Made by a program: the position numbers and the translations under genes. This document shows, piece by piece, positions 1-11,285 of a DNA stretch of 25,740 bases (position 1 is the first letter of the stretch; every line of letters begins with the position of its first letter). The stretch is taken from NCBI RefSeq assembly GCF_004359215.1, contig NC_090620.1, positions 1,902,398-1,928,137 of the forward strand, in the 5' to 3' direction. The DNA comes from Bremia lactucae. Lineage: Eukaryota > Oomycota > Peronosporomycetes > Peronosporales > Peronosporaceae. The notes below the pieces were generated by a model. The model saw only the letters and a program-made list of their open reading frames with translations, was not told the origin of the DNA and made no database searches.

Positions 1-1991
1 CACAAGTACTCTCGCAATTATGCAGAGATGACAGTACATCTCTCTCGTCTCTTGAAAAAAGACGAGAAATGGTTATGGAACGCTGATTGTCAGCGTTCAT
101 TTGAAGGAATCAAGCAAAGCTTGATGCAATCGCCCATATTGGCGATTGCGGATCAAGACAGACCATTCCATGTGGTCTGTGACGCCAGCGATTTCGCAAT
201 CGGCTGTGCGTTAATGCAATACGATACAGATGGCGCGGAGCGCGTCGTCTGTTACCAATCGCGTCAGCTGCAACCAGCTGAACGCAATTATCCAGTGCAT
301 GACAAGGAACTCCTTGCCATGAAATATTCATTGGCTAAATTTAGGGTCTACCTCCTAGGAGATAGACCGTTCATCGTATATACGGACCATGCGTCATTAC
401 GCACGGCCGTCAATAGCCCACACCTCTCGCAAAGAATGGCGAGGTGGCTATCCTTCTTCGCGGAGTATAACTTCTCCGTCGAATATAAACCAGGACGACT
501 TAATGTCGTCGCTGATGCGTTATCACGCCGACCCGATTTCGAGTCAGCAGTGCACCCCAACAGTAAAAGTGATCTTACTGTTGCAACACTCACTACGAGT
601 GTTCCATCATCAACCTTAGTTGATGAAATAAAGAAAGCCTATAAAGAAGATAAGGACCTTCTTTGTCTGATGGATCATTTAATGAATCCATCCGATAAAT
701 CTTTTAAAGATCTACCGGCTTTATATCGATCGTCATCCGATCGATACACAACACGTAACGGCTTATTGTATTACACAGCCGTTACCGGCGACACCCCACG
801 TGTCGTCGTCCCGACTCACAATGATTTGCGCTTGCGCATCATGTATGAGTGTCACGATGCTCCAACAAGTGGACATCGTGGACGTGAGAAGACTTACCTC
901 ACGGTAAGTCGATACTTTTACTGGCCCCGCCAGTATCAGTTTGTGCGCAAGTACATTCGTGCTTGCGAGGTTTGTCAACGGGTGAAGCCTAGCCCTTCAT
1001 CCCGTGCACCTCTTCAACCTCTACCACTTCCGGTAGAGTGTTGGCAGTCCGTATCTATGGACTTCGTCTTCGGATTTCCCGAAGACGACCACAAAAACAA
1101 TGGAATCCATGTTTCTGTAAACAGATTCAGCAAGATGGTACATCTTGCTGCGGTACCAGAGTCGGTTACGGCTCCGGGTTGTGCCCGTGTCTTTATCGAC
1201 ACGGTATTTAAACTCCATGGGTTACCCTGTGAATTGGTCTTGCATAGAGATCCGAGATTCACGGCGTAGTTCTGGCAATCCGTGTTCCGATCGCTCGGAA
1301 CACGGCTGGCTATGTCAACATCCGATCACCCAGAAACGGATGGTCAAACAGAACGCGTAAATCGCGTCCTCGAAGAGATACTTCGAGGTCACGTCCAATC
1401 GTATCCGAATTGGAGCGAGTTTTACCTATGGTCGAATTCGCCATTTATAATTCGGTGCATGCTTCTACAACGCATACACCGTTCTTTGTGAATGGCTTAC
1501 GCCATCCTCGCATACCCACCCAATTAGAGGGATCCTCCAGTTTAAGGGTGGGGGGTGGGGGTGGACTCGCACAAGCAAATCCAATTCTGGCTCATGCTCA
1601 TCACGCATTGAAGTTAACAACGACGCGAGTGATGTCGATTTCTAGATCATTATCATGGCAGTACGCACAAAGCGTACTGAAAAAGACAAAAAAAATGAGT
1701 TAGCAGAAGAGTTTCTGCTAACTCGAGTGTCAATAATCCGTTTTGTTCAGGATTCCATTGCTAACGCAGTAAAGCGACAGAAACGGAATGCAGACAAACA
1801 TGGAAGAGCAATTGTTCATTCATTTACAGTTAATGATCTAGTTCTACTCTCTACGGTAAATTTACCTAAGCGATTAGTCACTAATGTGGGTAGCAGTAAA
1901 CTACTACCCAAGTTCATTGGTCCTTTCCATGTATTGCATCACAGAGGCAATGAGTACACAATAGAATTACCACGGAAGATGCGAACGCATC
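1..1991 (+). pseudogene. pol: gypsy pol: RNase H and integrase, disrupted (A1)
   Basis: The frame is open from base 1 to a TAG at 1267-1269. RNase H shows the acidic residues in CDASDF, HDKEL, YTDH and VADALSR. The linker leads to an integrase HHCC finger (ECHDAP, SGHRG, then CEVC) and the first catalytic Asp in SMDFVF. At the second catalytic position the usual SDRDPRF reads LHRDPRF, so that Asp is lost. The TAG follows RFTA, where B and A4 have GAA or GAG. The catalytic Glu lies downstream in ETDGQTERVNRV (in frame, about 1333-1368). A frameshift near 1418-1430 moves the next block to another frame, and a further shift puts the C-terminal domain (FIGPFHVLHHRG) at 1655-1990 in a third. It cannot make active integrase. 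Confidence 0.92.
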
Positions 1992-3032
1992 CTACACGTT
2001 TAAAAGGGAAAAGACATCCCCTTTTACCCTCTTCGAGTTGTCAACACAATACGGACAGGGATCACCCCACGTGAGGCACAGAAGCCCAGCCTCACGTGAC
2101 ACTCGATGCAATTTATACTTTGCCGCGGTTGGAGATCTTCTCTCAAATTTAACGCGATTCGCGTTAAGTTTTTGAAACCAGGCTTCGCGTCCAATGTCTT
2201 TGAAATTGCGAATTAACGCGCTCCAGGCTTGCATATGCGAGACTTTATCTCGCTTATTGATGCCACTAAACCATCGATGTTTAAGAAAAGCATCGAGATA
2301 AAAATCTTCCTCAGCGCGAAAGTTCTTCGCGCTGGGATCAAGGCCATGCAGCTTTGTCGCAATAAAAAGGGATATTTATTGTGAGGAGTAGTTTCTCCAG
2401 ACAAGCTATTGATTTAGCCGTTCTGGCAAAAGCCACGGCTTCTTTTCAGGGGCGTGATGAGACATTTTACTGTCTTCACTCCCCTGAGTGGTACCCACTG
2501 AAGCAGGGGTACCACAAGAACTTTTCTTACGATGACTTACGCCATCGTCGTCACCTTGCACAGAAACACGTGCAGGTGACCTTATGGGAGATCGTACGGG
2601 CGATGAGGGATCATCCTCATCGTCGGATCCAAATAGACTGCTTACTCGTCTATCAGAATGAGCCCTCTCATTCGAAGGCTCATAGTCAGCCGCCTGACGT
2701 CTATCAGGCGACTGTTCCATTCTCCCCGAGTCGGCCATTTCATCCGACTCGCATTCGTAGTCGACCTCCAAAGAGGGGTCGTATTCACGTGGTGAATCAC
2801 CACGTGCACTCGCAACATCTTGTGTTGTGCGAGTGGAAGACACTACGGCAGACGTTCCGTCTGCCGCAAGATATAACAGTGCGTCACCCGCGGCTGCACG
2901 AACCGCAGCCGAAGGCGCAGCACTATCGTCACCCCGCATGAGTTGATTCTTCATGCGATGGAATTTTAAATGATGGTTCTGACCAATCAACATCATTTTA
3001 AAAATTAAGTGGTCACATAGCGACCACTCCAT
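1992..3032 (-). pseudogene. opposite-strand ORF of the gypsy 3' region (A1 copy)
   Basis: Product not recognised. It starts with ATG at 3032, just inside the purine tract, and reads 208 codons to a TAG at 2406. The N-terminal half is hydrophilic, acidic and Ser-rich (SLFGSDDEDDPSS) with no signal peptide or membrane segment. A more conserved block resumes after the stop. The segment SGETTPHNKYP is shifted by one frame, and from 2360 to 1992 the text runs FYLDAFLKHRWFSG, QAWSALIRNF and GLLCLTWGDPCPYC in the original frame. The CPYC pair may bind metal, but that is a guess. Copies occur at 11282-11982, 19672-20242, 21077-21418 and 25004-25740. It could be an accessory antisense ORF of the element, as known for some plant gypsy lineages, or a captured gene. 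Confidence 0.7.
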
Positions 3033-3239
3033 TTAATGACAGTCAGAGTGATTGTCTTTCAAGGGAGTGCAATCAGCGAAAATTACTAAAACAATGCATT
3101 TTCTTCCGGAATCCTGCTAAATTGGATCAGAAAAAAGTCCAAACAAATAGGAAGAAGACTTCTGCAATCGTAATACCGACGTCCAGTGTCTCACCTTGGC
3201 GGGGCACTGCGAGAAACCTTTATTTAAAGCAGCAGGAAG

Positions 3240-3983
3240 ATGACGATCGAGGTGCAGCGTAAATTGACAGTGCTGGGATACCCGGGCGTGGGAAAGTCGT
3301 CGCTTACCACGTGCTTTGTGGAGAATCGGTTCGTGGAGAATTATGACCCGACCATTGAAAACACCTTTCACAAAACGATCCGGGTGCGCAACGCCCACTT
3401 TGTGACAGACATTGTGGATACTGCGGGCATGGTGGGAACTTCATTAATGACTCGTGTTGTCGACATGGAGTTCACGGGAGTTTGTATTGTTCTGACGGCA
3501 GGACGAGTACGCCAACTTTTCACAAGCAGCGTCTGTGGGCGTGCATGGTTATGTGCTCGTATATTCTATCGGCTCACGCACGTCGTTTGAAAAGCTCAAG
3601 CTCATTAATGAGAAATTGGTGAACATGCTGGGCTCGAAGCCGCCGCGCGTGCTAGTCGGCAGCATGTCAGATCTAGAAAAGGCCAGGTACGTGGCTTGAT
3701 GCAAAGGACGCAATTAAAAATTTATAGCGTGAGTTGTTTCATTGTAGGGAAGTGACAGTAGAAGAAGGGCAGACACTGGCTGCAAATTGGGAATGTCCGT
3801 TTGTAGAATGTTCGGCCAAAGACAATGAAAATATCAGTACGCTGGCGTGATTTTTGGGGTTAGTTGATGAACTTTTTAACGTGCATTGGTGTAGATGAGG
3901 TATTTACGTATCTAATTAAGGAGATCGAGCGCGATTCCGGGCTGCTGGAGGAAAGCGACGAATCGCGGTGTACGATGTTGTAA
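3240..3983 (+). CDS. Rheb-like small GTPase, four exons
   Basis: Spliced gene of 184 codons, the same length as human Rheb: exons 3240-3431, 3502-3686, 3748-3836 and 3895-3983 (TAA 3981-3983). All introns are GT...AG (70, 61 and 58 bp). The joined frame follows Rheb throughout. It shows P-loop GYPGVGKSS, switch I YDPTIENTF, G3 DTAGM followed by DEYANF, the GYVLVYSI strand, G5 ECSAKD, and a C-terminal CTML CaaX box predicting prenylation and endomembrane attachment. Two key sites differ. The Gln after DTAG (Rheb Q64) is Met, and the base-specificity motif NKxD reads SMSD. Rheb proteins activate TOR complex 1, so a growth-control role is inferred. Gypsy copy A1 ends about 170 bp upstream. The splice model is by eye but every junction keeps frame and homology. 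Confidence 0.9.
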
Positions 3984-4530
3984 ATGAAGTTGCAACTTAA
4001 GCAGCCGTGACCCGCGAAGATCATCCGGAGGCTTCTGCTTTAAGAAATGCAAAGAGAAGTAGTCATAGCATGAGGATTCTGACCGCTTGTATTGGGCTCG
4101 CAACAGCATGCATGACTTAAAAATGGACTTGTTTCGCACATTTGCGCAAATTATATGAGTCGCACTACTTTTTGACATATGAAAAGTTAGTCAAGCGTTG
4201 TCCATTCTCGTCACAGTAAGCAAAACCCATTTAATAGCGTATTGTGTCATGCTGCAAAGCAGAATTGTCCTTATAAGCTTGAAGATTATATTTAGATAAT
4301 GCGTGTACGTGGGGCTTGCTTCATTAGAATTTTTGGATTGCCTTCTTATAGCTGCAGTCGTCTAATATTACTATCTTGCGTCGAGATAACTTTAATGCGG
4401 CCAGAACATATATAATTTTTGACGAGTATAAAATATATTTTATTTCATCACTTTTGATGACACATTTTTAAATGGTGGGCTTTTATTTTTTTCAATAGCA
4501 TATGAGCTCGGGTATTAGCATGAACCAAGT
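3984..4530. other. intergenic region between convergent host genes
   Basis: About 550 bp between the Rheb-like stop codon and the GAPDH stop codon. It is AT-rich toward its right end and must hold the 3' UTRs and polyadenylation sites of both genes. I see no further coding sequence, RNA gene or repeat in it. Confidence 0.6.
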
Positions 4531-5906
<1,376 letters not shown>

Positions 5907-6331
5907 TGTAACGGTGTACTGTTACATAAGTATTATTTCCTATGAGAGGAAATAAATAAAGAAGAATAAAATTATTATCTTCAGTAATTTTGACTTAAAA
6001 GTTCCAATATTTCCAAATTCGGTAATATTGATGCCAATCAGACATTAGCGCGATTGATTAGTTGATTTAAGTCTAAATCAACCCCGCCAATCGTTATAAG
6101 ACACGATTGTGCGGCGCGCAAGGAGGCGCCACACTTAGTTAGATTTTAATATAATAAGTTCAGTGAAAGATAAGAGATCGCAACGTAGGAAACTAAATAT
6201 ATTAATTCGGCTTTACTTTTCCCTAATTCTTATTATTTCAGTTTCGTTTGGTAGATGAAGCCCCTTAGCTACTTAAAAAAACTTTCTCTCTACCCTTGTG
6301 TACGTGAAGTTTATAGGCACCTAACCTACAC
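5907..6331 (+). repeat. left LTR of element B, 3' end deleted
   Basis: It begins with TGTAACGG and aligns by eye with the right LTR (12123-12627) through the shared CCTACAC at 6325-6331. Shared blocks include a run of GAGGAAATAAATAAAGAAGA type, CCCCGCCAATCG and GGCGCGCAAGGAGGCGCC. The last 59 bases present in the right LTR are missing here. Confidence 0.88.
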
Positions 6332-7215
6332 ATGGTAACCATGCTGCTAATATGCCGACGCTTCTGCGTCGACCCGAAAGCTTAATGTTCGATGTTCAAG
6401 GTAGACGAAGGCGACTCTGTTATAAAATGGTTCGTCGAATTAGACAACGCCATAAAAGCTTGCCGCATCAATGATAATGCGACAAAAGTGAAATTTGACA
6501 TGTCCAACTTAGCCGGACGTGCCAACTCTTGGGCCCTCGGGCTCAAGCATCACGACTCATTTCTCTTAGGTCGTATGAGGTCTTTAAGACCTGGCTCAGG
6601 CAAACCTTTGAGCCGCAACATGCCAAATTTAGGGCTCGAGCCGATCTCCTGGATTTGAAGTAGGGCAAGCGTGATCTTTACGCTGATGCCCAACATACAC
6701 GATACCTTGTAAGTTGTATCGTAGGTCATCCAATTGATGAACAAACACAGGTAACTGTTTTTGTTAAAGGTCTTACAGACAGTCCTATTAGGACTCACCA
6801 ACTCCGGCTAGAACTAGAGCTGATCAAGCTCTATCTGTTCCACTACAAAGGTCGCGCTTGATCAAACGATCTTCGTAGTGAAACAGAAGGACTTCAGCCT
6901 GAAATAGGATTTCGCCCATTCCGGTGCTTTTTAGTCCAAACAGACGACATTACAACGGAGGTCCAGAACCTACGAACATCTCGTATATGGAGACCGAGAA
7001 GCCTCACTTTCTTGAGTACAAACGATTGCGAAAATGCAATCGTTGTCAGAAGTCGGGCCACTACGCCTATGATTGTAGTGCCACACGCCCAGTGCCTAGT
7101 TCCACTGAGCGAAACGATCGACCTCCCGCTAGGAACAACAGAGGACGCGAATTCGACGCCGCTACGAAATCGTTACGGCGAGGCGGATTGTCAAAAGATC
7201 CACCCCTTTTAGCCA
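6332..7215 (+). pseudogene. gag: gypsy gag remnant (B)
   Basis: The capsid region is recognisable from its match to the A4 gag: IKWFVELDNAI and SNLAGRANSWALG at 6392-6560. It continues in other frames after a frameshift near 6565 (FEPQHAKFRARADLLDLK, then a TAG). Near the C-terminus at 7035-7076 is a perfect CX2CX4HX4C zinc knuckle (CNRCQKSGHYAYDC), the RNA-binding motif of retroelement nucleocapsid. The N-terminal part seen in A4 is absent because of the deletion that also took the LTR end. Not functional. Confidence 0.85.
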
Positions 7216-8170
7216 TTGACCTCTATTGTTTCATTTTTTTTTTTCATTATCGGATTCATTAAAAACCGTCGGGGTCAGTAGGCGCGGAGCGCCCTACTGA
7301 TCCAGCAACGTCAAAAGAAATTGCAGGGTTTTTTACGAAAGTTGCTGAACGCAAACAAACATTGTGTGCTGCCCGAGGGATGAGGTTAACCTCATCACTT
7401 TGAAAATAGTAGTTGCAAATAAAATGCCACTTAAGTCCCAAGTCGATTGTGGGCGTCGAATAATATTTTCAATCGACGCCAATCGCTAGAAGATTGCAGA
7501 CTCAAATTTATTGAGCGCAATATCCCTCTAACGATAATGACACACGTTAAAGGGTAACAAATACGATAAAATCATCATCGTACAAGATTTGCAAGACAAA
7601 TTTAAGTCATCCTTGGCTTACCATGGCTCAGAAAGTACGAGCCATGTATAAATTGGCAGCATCAAGCCGTGACAATGCCTGTCTCTTGTTCATCAGATGG
7701 CCAACTGATGAACGTCTTGGAGCGTCCATAAGCGTCTGGATGTCCAGACGCTTGTGGATGCTCCAAGACGTCCTACGAGTGAGGGCGATATCCTCACTGG
7801 TGGGTCGGTCATTAGTATGACTGCACAAGACCTCAGTGTAAATACCCAACACACTTGGAGTTAGATCCCGACGGCTGTGCACAAGCACAGGCAACGTCGA
7901 AGTTCGACCGTTCTGTGGGAATAAAACCCCGGATACCTGTGGTCAAAGGTCCCCAGGTACCCTTTGAAAAAAGTTCCAATGACGAAACTGAGACAATAGA
8001 TGTCATAATAAACAATGGATCAAGTGTAGGCGCTTATTCACTTGAATTAATATCGCCTCCGAAGTTAACTTTGGAGATAACTCAAATGCTAACGCTAGAA
8101 CCGAAACGGCTCTTGCGTGATCTGCGTAGTGGCAAAGTCAAGCAGGCCTGATGACAACTACGTGGCCGAT
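7216..8170 (+). pseudogene. gypsy protease and linker, badly decayed (B)
   Basis: From about 7262 the text SGSVGAERPTDPATSKEIA parallels SGSVGAQRPTDIATSREFA in A4, placing this at the start of the aspartic protease region. The catalytic DSG/DCG motif is not preserved: VDCGRRI near 7440 is the likely site. Downstream, matches to the A4 linker (KYDKIIIVQDLQDKFK for YDDDFIVLDLNDKFD, then the MNVLERP region) continue in broken frames. The stretch includes the inverted duplication at 7712-7771. Confidence 0.65.
7712..7771. repeat. 60-nt inverted duplication (hairpin) in element B
   Basis: Two 29-nt arms (7712-7740 and 7743-7771) are reverse complements apart from two positions, both of which are G-T pairs, with a 2-nt spacer TG. 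The left arm starts ACGTCTTGGAGCG. In A4 the matching place (15477-15515) has only the left arm and runs straight into the downstream text, so the right arm looks like an inserted reverse copy of the left. Confidence 0.9.
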
Positions 8171-8960
8171 ATTCGTTCGGCAATAGTATTTCCTAAAAGC
8201 GAACGACGAACAAGAAATAGCGTTTGACAAATTCTTTGCCGAACGCTTAGCAGCGGGCCATGTGAGGGAGTCAAATTCCCACATAGTTCCTCGACCTTCT
8301 GTATGCGTAAATACAACAGGAGGATGGAGAAATGTGCATGCATCCAATAAATTGAACGCTGCAACTGTACCGGCTCAAACGCCGATACCACGAAAAGACG
8401 TAGTTTTGATGGTATATCAAAGAGTACTATATTTTTATTTATTAGTCAATGGATCTGATGGATGGATTCTATCAGATCCTTACGCGTGAACAAGATATTC
8501 CGTTCACAGCAGTAAGCACCCCAAGCGGTATGCTATGGGAGTGGCTAGTCATGCCACAGGGACATAGTAGTGCCCCTGCGACATTCAACAGATTTGTAAC
8601 CAATCTGTTAAGATCGGTGCGGGCATTTGCACGGGCTATTTTGATAAGGTCTTCGTTCATAGCAGAGCCATGATTGGAAAGTCGGATTTTGAAGTACATC
8701 GTACCCACGTCCAAAAGGGTTTTACACTAATGAGTCAGCACGAGTTGTATGCAAACCTCAAGAGGTGTTTATTCGCTGCAAGCGAAATAGCACTTCTTGG
8801 GTGCACCGTGTGTAAACACGGTGTAAGCCCGGATCCAAAAAGAATAAGAAGATCGCCGATTGACCTGTGCCAGTCGATGTAAAGGGACTTAGAAAGTTTT
8901 TGGCTTAGCGGCGCAGCTGCACAAGTACCTACGCAATTATGCCGAAATGACAGTATCTCT
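8171..8960 (+). pseudogene. pol: gypsy reverse transcriptase (B)
   Basis: RT blocks are read in several frames: HVRESNSHIVPRPSVCV, then MDLMDGFYQILTREQDIPFTAV at 8449-8515, and the primer-grip region WEWLVMPQG. The catalytic box usually reads YFDD; here it is YFDK (about 8637-8648), losing the second Asp. Downstream, YANLKRCLFAASEIALLGC at 8670-8882 is the usual end of the fingers/palm and thumb region. The change at the active site and the shifts at 8489 and 8673 make it non-functional. Confidence 0.88.
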
Positions 8961-9490
8961 TTTTTTCTTTGTTGAAGAAAAACGTTAAGTGGTCATGGAA
9001 CGTTGATTGTCAGCGCTCCTTTGAAGGTATCGAGCAACGCTTGATGCAATCGCCAACTTGGCAATTGCTGACTAGGACCAAGCTTTTCATGTGGTCTGTA
9101 AACGCCAGCGATTTTGCAATCGGCTGTGCGTTAACGCATTATGACACAGACGGCGCAGAGCGCGTCGTCAATCGCGTCAGCTTCAACCAGCTGAACGCAA
9201 CTACCCTGTGCATGGCAAGAACGACTTGCCATGAAATATGCATTGGCTAAGCTTAGGGTCAATCTCTTTAAAGATAGACCCTTCATTGTATATACAAACC
9301 ATGCGTCTTTACAGACGGCCGTAAACAGTCCACACCTCCCACAAAAAATAGTGCGATGGCTGTCTTTCTTCGCCGGGTACAACTTCTCCGTGGAATATAA
9401 ATCTGGACGAATTAATGTCGTCACTGATGCCCTTTCGCGCCGGCCCCATTTTGAGCCGGCTGCGCGAATCAAAAGTGAGCATAAGGCCAT
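8961..9490 (+). pseudogene. pol: gypsy RNase H (B)
   Basis: The domain is recognised from WSWNVDCQRSFEGIEQ, VNASDFAIGCALTHYDTDGAE and, after a frameshift around 9215-9231, KYALAKLRVNLF, FIVYTNHASLQTAVNSPH and SGRINVVTDALSRRP. Two of the acidic catalytic residues are altered: the Asp of CDASDF is now in a NASDF context, and YTDH reads YTNH. It runs straight into the integrase linker. Confidence 0.88.
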
Positions 9491-11285
9491 GTTGCAACAT
9501 AAAGTGTTCAGTCGTCGACGACCTTAGAAGAGCTTATCAAGAAGATATAGCTCTTAAAGGGTTGATGGATTACCTTAGAAATCCATCCCAACAATCCTTA
9601 AAAGAATTGTCGAAATTGCATAGATCCTCAACAGATCGATTCACAACACGAAACGGGTTACTGTATTACACAGCCATTGCTGGTTACACACCTCGTGTCG
9701 TCATCCCCACCACAATGATTCGCGTTTACGCATCATGTACGAGTACCATGATGCACCAATAAGGGGTCATCGTGGACGTGAGAAGACCTATTTCACGGTA
9801 AGTCGCGCCACGCCACTATGATTCTGTCCGCAAGTACATACGTGCTTGCAATGTTTATCAACGGGTGAAGTTTAGCGCTTCATCAGTGCTTCGTTACAGC
9901 ATCTGCCTGGTCCGGCAGAGTGTTGGCAGTCTGTATCCATGGACTTCGTCTTCGGATTTCTTGAAGACGAGCAAAAGAATAATGGTATTCTTGATTTTGT
10001 TGATGGTTTCAGCAAAATGGTACATCTTGCTGTGGTACCTGAGTCGATCTGAGTCAGAGGCTGTGCTCGTGTCTTTGTCGACACGATATTTCGACTCCAT
10101 GGCTTACTCCGCAAGCTGGTCTCAGATCGAGACCCTAGATTCACGGCGGAATTTTGGCAAATTGTGTTCAAATCACTTGGAACACAACTAAAAATGTCAA
10201 GTTCTGATCATGCTGAAACAGATGGTCGGGTGTAGCCGGCAAACCGTATTCTTGAAGAGATACTTCGCGGAAACGTCCCCTCTTTTAAGAGTTGGAGGGA
10301 TTCTTGCCGATGGTAGAATTCGCCATCAACAATTTAGTGCATGCTTCCACAAAGCATACACCATTTTTTGTGAATGGCTTACGCCACCCACGTATACCAG
10401 CCTTATTTGAGAGTGACCTTATCCAAGGGGGGAGGTACTTGCTCGAGCAAAGAAACCTCAAGCTCTTGCTCATAACGCAACAGCACTAAGGTCAATGCGA
10501 TGGATACCATTGTTGGTTTAATTAATATTGAAGTGGACAAAATCAGCAATAACAATACGCTATTACTGACCTTGACAACGATACTGAAAGACTCAGCATC
10601 AAAAACAAAATTATTAATGAGAGCGATAATACTCTCAATAATGAGGAGATTGATATCTCCACAGTGCGAGCCGAAAACAAAAATAAAACCGAGTCAGTAG
10701 GCGATTTACTGTTCGTTAGAAAAGCAGGGGTCCGTTACGTACAGGATTTTATCGCTGATGCGGTGGACAAACACAAACGGAACTCTGACAAAAATGTAAG
10801 AGCAAACATACTTTATTTAATGTCAATGACCTAGTCCTACTTTCTACGGTAAACCTACTAAAACACGTAGTGATGAATGTAGGCAGTAATAAAATGCTGC
10901 TCAGATATATCGGCCCGTTTCGTGTACTATATAGCTAAGGCAACGCATACACGATCGAGCTGCTACGCATCCTACGTTTTATGCTGGGCGTCTCCACCCG
11001 TACCATCAGTACAAGGCTTCTTCCGATTCCAGCTTACACTGGTACGGTCAAGGGCATCCACCAAAACCTAAGGGTTCAAAGCCAAAGACTTATTGGCTCG
11101 GAACAGAGTCTGCTTCTCTTCAACCAGGCGATCCACTCTTTCCTCCAAGGAACAGATCTTCTGACGAGATCTCACCAGCTCATTTTGAAGGACTGATGTG
11201 TCCTTTCGTTCACCAGATGATCAGTCGCAATCTGCGCACAATTTCTCAAATGGTCATGAGAAACATTACCGACTGTCACCTCTAA
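9491..11285 (+). pseudogene. pol: gypsy integrase with an intact pol tail (B)
   Basis: The finger region is broken (YEYHDAPIRGHRGREKTY across a frameshift near 9725). The core shows SVSMDFVFGF, LVSDRDPRFTAEFW and DHAETDG, so all three DDE positions can be found, but with stops and shifts between them. The C-terminal part from about 10930 to the TAA at 11283-11285 is open for more than 100 codons (HPTFYAGRLHPYHQY onward). No chromodomain follows. The final TAA overlaps by two bases the TAG that ends the opposite-strand ORF, so the two frames meet tail to tail. Confidence 0.85.

Larger units (their letters stand above)
1..3067 (+). mobile_element. Ty3/gypsy element A1, truncated copy
   Basis: This is the 3' part of a gypsy LTR retrotransposon that starts before the window. 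In order it holds RNase H, integrase, the start of the integrase C-terminal domain, an ORF on the opposite strand, and a short purine-rich stretch (AAGGGAG ending at 3067). That last stretch matches the polypurine tract just before the 3' LTR in copies A4 and A3. No LTR follows: homology to the other copies stops at 3067 and unrelated sequence begins. The 3' LTR was therefore lost or deleted. Unlike A4 there is no chromodomain; sequence of the opposite-strand ORF begins directly after the integrase C-terminal domain near 1992. Confidence 0.9.

Noticed and set aside
110..1262. Minus-strand frames of 60-82 codons under the A1 pol
   Set aside because: They lie opposite a clearly coding sense frame, show no family motifs and are not shared as frames by other copies.
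2381..2941. 186-codon plus-strand frame opposite the A1 3' ORF
   Set aside because: It is the complement of the better conserved minus-strand frame. Dense inverted repeats keep both strands open, and the plus frame is not kept in A4 or A3.
2406..3032. Secreted effector (RxLR or Crinkler type) as the identity of the opposite-strand ORF
   Set aside because: There is no signal peptide at the start, no RxLR or LFLAK motif, and the ORF is tied to retroelement position in several copies.
3912..4178. 88-codon minus-strand frame over the end of the Rheb-like gene
   Set aside because: It overlaps exon 4 of a well-supported gene and shows no recognisable motif.
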